From Janibacter anophelis NBRC 107843 (lineage in GTDB: Bacteria > Actinomycetota > Actinomycetes > Actinomycetales > Dermatophilaceae), in the NCBI RefSeq assembly GCF_001570945.1, contig NZ_BCSQ01000012.1, forward strand, positions 1 through 61,540: a DNA stretch of 61,540 bases, read 5' to 3'. Each line of letters opens with the position of its first letter. Within the stretch, counting starts at the first letter, position 1. The position numbers were made by a program, and so were the translations under genes. The notes below the pieces were generated by a model. It was given only the letters and a program-made list of their open reading frames with translations, searched no databases and was not told where the DNA came from. Shown one piece after another: positions 59,590 through 61,540 of this stretch.

Positions 59590-60375
59590 CTACTCCGGCT
59601 GCTTCGGCGTCTCGGGGCGCACCCGCGCCGACTCGCGCTTGAGGTACTCGACGGCCTCGACGAGATCATCGGTCACGTACAGGCGGTCGATGTCGTCGGC
59701 GCTGATCATGCCGCCCTCGAGGACGGAGCCGCGCAGCCAGTCGATGAGGCCGGACCAGTAGCTGGTGCCGATGAGCACGATGGGGAAGCTCGTGACCTTG
59801 CCCGTCTGCGCCAGCGTCACGGCCTCGAAGACCTCGTCGAGCGTGCCGAATCCACCGGGCAGCACGACGAAGCCCTCGCTGTACTTGACGAACATCGTCT
59901 TGCGCGCGAAGAAGTAGCGGAAGTTGATGCCGAGGTCGCAGTAGGGGTTCAGGCCCGCCTCGAAGGGCAGCTCGATGCCCAGGCCCACGCTCGTGCCGCC
60001 GGCCTCGCGGGCGCCGCGGTTGGCGGCCTCCATCGCACCGGGGCCGCCGCCCGTGATGACGGCGTACCCGGCCTCGACGACGAGGCGCCCCAGCTCGATG
60101 CCCTGCGCGTACCCGTCGGAGTCGGGCTTGGTGCGGGCGCTGCCGAAGATGCTCACGGCCGGGCCGAGCTCGGCGAGCGCGCCGAAGCCCTCGACGAACT
60201 CCGCCTGGATGCGCAGGACGCGCCACGGGTCGGTGTGCAGCCAGTCGGCGTGCCCACGGTCGTCGAGCAGTCGCTGGTCGGTCGTCGACTTGGGCACCTG
60301 GCGGCCGCGCATGAGCACGGGTCCCTTGTGGTACCACCGGTCGCTGGCTGGCTGCTGGTTCCCCTGGTCGGTCAC
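59590..60375 (-). CDS. LOG / TIGR00730 Rossmann-fold nucleotide hydrolase
   Basis: A 261-residue lysine-decarboxylase-like LOG protein. GGGPGAMEAANRGAREAGG and VVLPGGFGTLDEVFEAVTLAQTG carry the PGGxGTxxE active motif. Such enzymes cleave ribose from 5'-monophosphate nucleosides including cytokinin precursors, which M. tuberculosis (Rv1205) makes. GTG 60375 is 7 nt from TAGGGT (60383-60388). Confidence 0.92.
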   Translation of the reverse strand: MTDQGNQQPASDRWYHKGPVLMRGRQVPKSTTDQRLLDDRGHADWLHTDPWRVLRIQAEFVEGFGALAELGPAVSIFGSARTKPDSDGYAQGIELGRLVVEAGYAVITGGGPGAMEAANRGAREAGGTSVGLGIELPFEAGLNPYCDLGINFRYFFARKTMFVKYSEGFVVLPGGFGTLDEVFEAVTLAQTGKVTSFPIVLIGTSYWSGLIDWLRGSVLEGGMISADDIDRLYVTDDLVEAVEYLKRESARVRPETPKQPE

Positions 60376-60385
60376 GGTCGCGACC

Positions 60386-61462
60386 CTACGCGAGCCAGCG
60401 CAGCACGGCCTGCTCCGCCGTGGTGATCTGCTCGACCGGGCACCGCTCCTCGTCGTGGTGGGCGAGGTTGGGGTCGCCCGGGCCGAAGTTGACCGCCGGG
60501 ATGCCCAGCGCGGAGAAGCGGGCGACGTCGGTCCAGCCCTCCTTGGGGCCGACGGGCACGTCGAGGGCGGCGACGAAGGCCTGCGCCGCGGGCAGGTCGA
60601 GCCCCGGCCGGGCCCCCTCGGCGACGTCGCGCAGGTGCAGCTCGCGACCGGGCAGGACGGACTGGACGTAGGCGAGCGCGGTCTCGGTGTCCTTGTCCGG
60701 CGAGAAGCGATAGTTGATCAGGACGCTGCAGCTGTCGGGGATGACGTTGCCGGCGATGCCACCGCTGATGCCGACGGCCTGGAGGGCCTCGTGGTAGTCG
60801 AGGCCGTCGACGGTGACGGTCTGCTCCTCGTGGGCGGCGAGCGCGGCCAGGACCTCGTGGGCGTCGTGGATGGCGTTGTGGCCGTTCCACGGGCGGGCGG
60901 AGTGCGCGGCGATGCCCTTGGTGACGACCTCGACGCGCATCGTGCCCTTGCAGCCCCCTTCGACGGTGGCGTTGGTCGGCTCGAGGAGGACCGCGAAGTC
61001 GGCGGCGAGCAGGTCCGGGTCGGACTCGGCGAGCAGCTGCAGGCCGTTGTACACCGCGTCGACCTCCTCGGCCTCGTAGAAGAGGAAGGTGACGTCCCGG
61101 CTCGGCTCCTCGATGAGCGCGGCCTTGAGCTGGACGGCGACGCCCCCCTTCATGTCGACGGTCCCCCGACCCCACAGCACGTCGACACCGCCGACCTGCT
61201 CGCGGCGGGTCGGCAGGTTGGCCGGGTCGGTCGTGAGGGGCACGGTGTCGATGTGCCCGGCGAGCACGACCCGCTCGTCGCGGTCGAGGTGGGTGCGGGC
61301 GATGATCGTGTTGCCCCGGCGCTCCACCTCCAGATGACGAAGGGGGGTCAGCGCCGCCTCGATCGCGTCCGCGATGGCGGCCTCGTCGTGGCTGACCGAC
61401 TCGATGTCGCACAGCTGCTGGGTGAGGGTGACGACGTCCGCGGTGAGGTCCAGGCCAGGCAT
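60386..61462 (-). CDS. dapE: Succinyl-diaminopimelate desuccinylase
   Basis: A 358-residue M20 peptidase-family enzyme. VVLAGHIDTVPLT (His, Asp), GRGTVDMKGG (bridging Asp), FLFYEAEEVDAVYN (Glu-Glu) and the late NLAHHDEERCPVEQI (His) are the dimetal ligands. It cleaves N-succinyl-LL-diaminopimelate in lysine and wall precursor synthesis. ATG 61462 lies 7 nt after TAGGCT (61470-61475). It is the first gene on this strand, followed by LOG. Confidence 0.92.
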   Translation of the reverse strand: MPGLDLTADVVTLTQQLCDIESVSHDEAAIADAIEAALTPLRHLEVERRGNTIIARTHLDRDERVVLAGHIDTVPLTTDPANLPTRREQVGGVDVLWGRGTVDMKGGVAVQLKAALIEEPSRDVTFLFYEAEEVDAVYNGLQLLAESDPDLLAADFAVLLEPTNATVEGGCKGTMRVEVVTKGIAAHSARPWNGHNAIHDAHEVLAALAAHEEQTVTVDGLDYHEALQAVGISGGIAGNVIPDSCSVLINYRFSPDKDTETALAYVQSVLPGRELHLRDVAEGARPGLDLPAAQAFVAALDVPVGPKEGWTDVARFSALGIPAVNFGPGDPNLAHHDEERCPVEQITTAEQAVLRWLA

Positions 61463-61482
61463 GCGCGCCAGCCTACGTCCCC

Positions 61483-61540
61483 CCACAAACTGTGGCTGGC
61501 TACACCTCCGAGGGTCAGCCACAGCACGTGGTGTGGCTGA
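61483..61540. repeat. Second copy of the nested CTGTGGCTGGC palindrome (cut by window end)
   Basis: CAAACTGTGGCTGGCTACAC then GAGGGTCAGCCACAGCACGT and GGTGTGGCTGA match the left half of the element at 28521-28604 with few changes. The right arm is beyond the window. It lies upstream of dapE. Confidence 0.8.

Noticed and set aside
1869-61347. Calling CGAAGGGGG a KOPS or Chi site outright
   Set aside because: Orientation is balanced and no direct link to FtsK or AdnAB is shown; only over-representation can be claimed from this window.

Overview
The window is GC-rich actinobacterial chromosome. All genes look native. I see no integrase, transposase, plasmid or phage gene. Two blocks keep the gene order known from the Mycobacterium tuberculosis chromosome. 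Positions 455-33287 match the UPF0182 / PDZ-Lon protease / DUF2342 / ABC1 kinase / whiB7 / uvrD2 / nudC / adnB-adnA / TetR / DUF3107 / ferritin-like / rhlE / parA segment. Positions 48633-61462 match, in reverse, the dapE / LOG / DUF3117 / O-methyltransferase / sigE / htrA / tatB / mrp / MgtE-CBS segment. Overall gene content suggests the Micrococcales, perhaps a Janibacter-like member of Intrasporangiaceae. That placement is inference, not proof.

Layout. 1-410 holds an intergenic repeat cluster and an initiator tRNA. 455-9611 holds envelope and proteolysis genes and a tight + strand run of DUF2342 protein, Nudix hydrolase, cyclodehydratase-like protein and ABC1 kinase. 9662-22651 is a DNA repair and stress block: an HhH-GPD glycosylase, WhiB7 with a long leader, UvrD2, NudC, a degenerate phosphotransferase, and the AdnB and AdnA helicase-nuclease subunits. 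22822-28504 carries a TetR regulator, DUF3107, a GlsB-like membrane protein, a ferritin-like protein, a DEAD-box helicase and a GT4 glycosyltransferase. 28671-33287 is a parA and two-GT2 operon. 33407-48475 is more variable: DUF2252, PHP phosphoesterase, PepP, an AbiEi/DUF559 protein, MaoC hydratase, deacetylase, stress protein, serine hydrolase, acyl-CoA dehydrogenase, two L,D-transpeptidases and two CitE-family lyases. The last part is envelope stress (sigE, htrA, tatB), metal transport, Mrp, leucyl aminopeptidase, DivIVA-like, LOG and DapE.

Functional links. AdnAB, UvrD2, HhH-GPD and NudC serve genome upkeep. WhiB7 would govern intrinsic resistance to ribosome-targeting drugs. MaoC hydratase, acyl-CoA dehydrogenase and the two CitE lyases resemble part of the ethylmalonyl-CoA pathway. 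The paired L,D-transpeptidases make 3-3 peptidoglycan cross-links and sit behind related structured leaders that may sense c-di-AMP.

The most unusual property is at DNA level. The 9-mer CGAAGGGGG, on either strand, occurs about 54 times by eye where base composition predicts about two. It falls in all reading frames, and in several intergenic gaps it forms hairpins by pairing with its complement. At least four further intergenic palindrome or repeat families are present. One has duplicated with the 3' end of a DUF559 gene, and one is bracketed by a 25-bp direct repeat. About twenty genes start 6-8 nt after a -10-like hexamer with no Shine-Dalgarno sequence, so leaderless transcription appears common.
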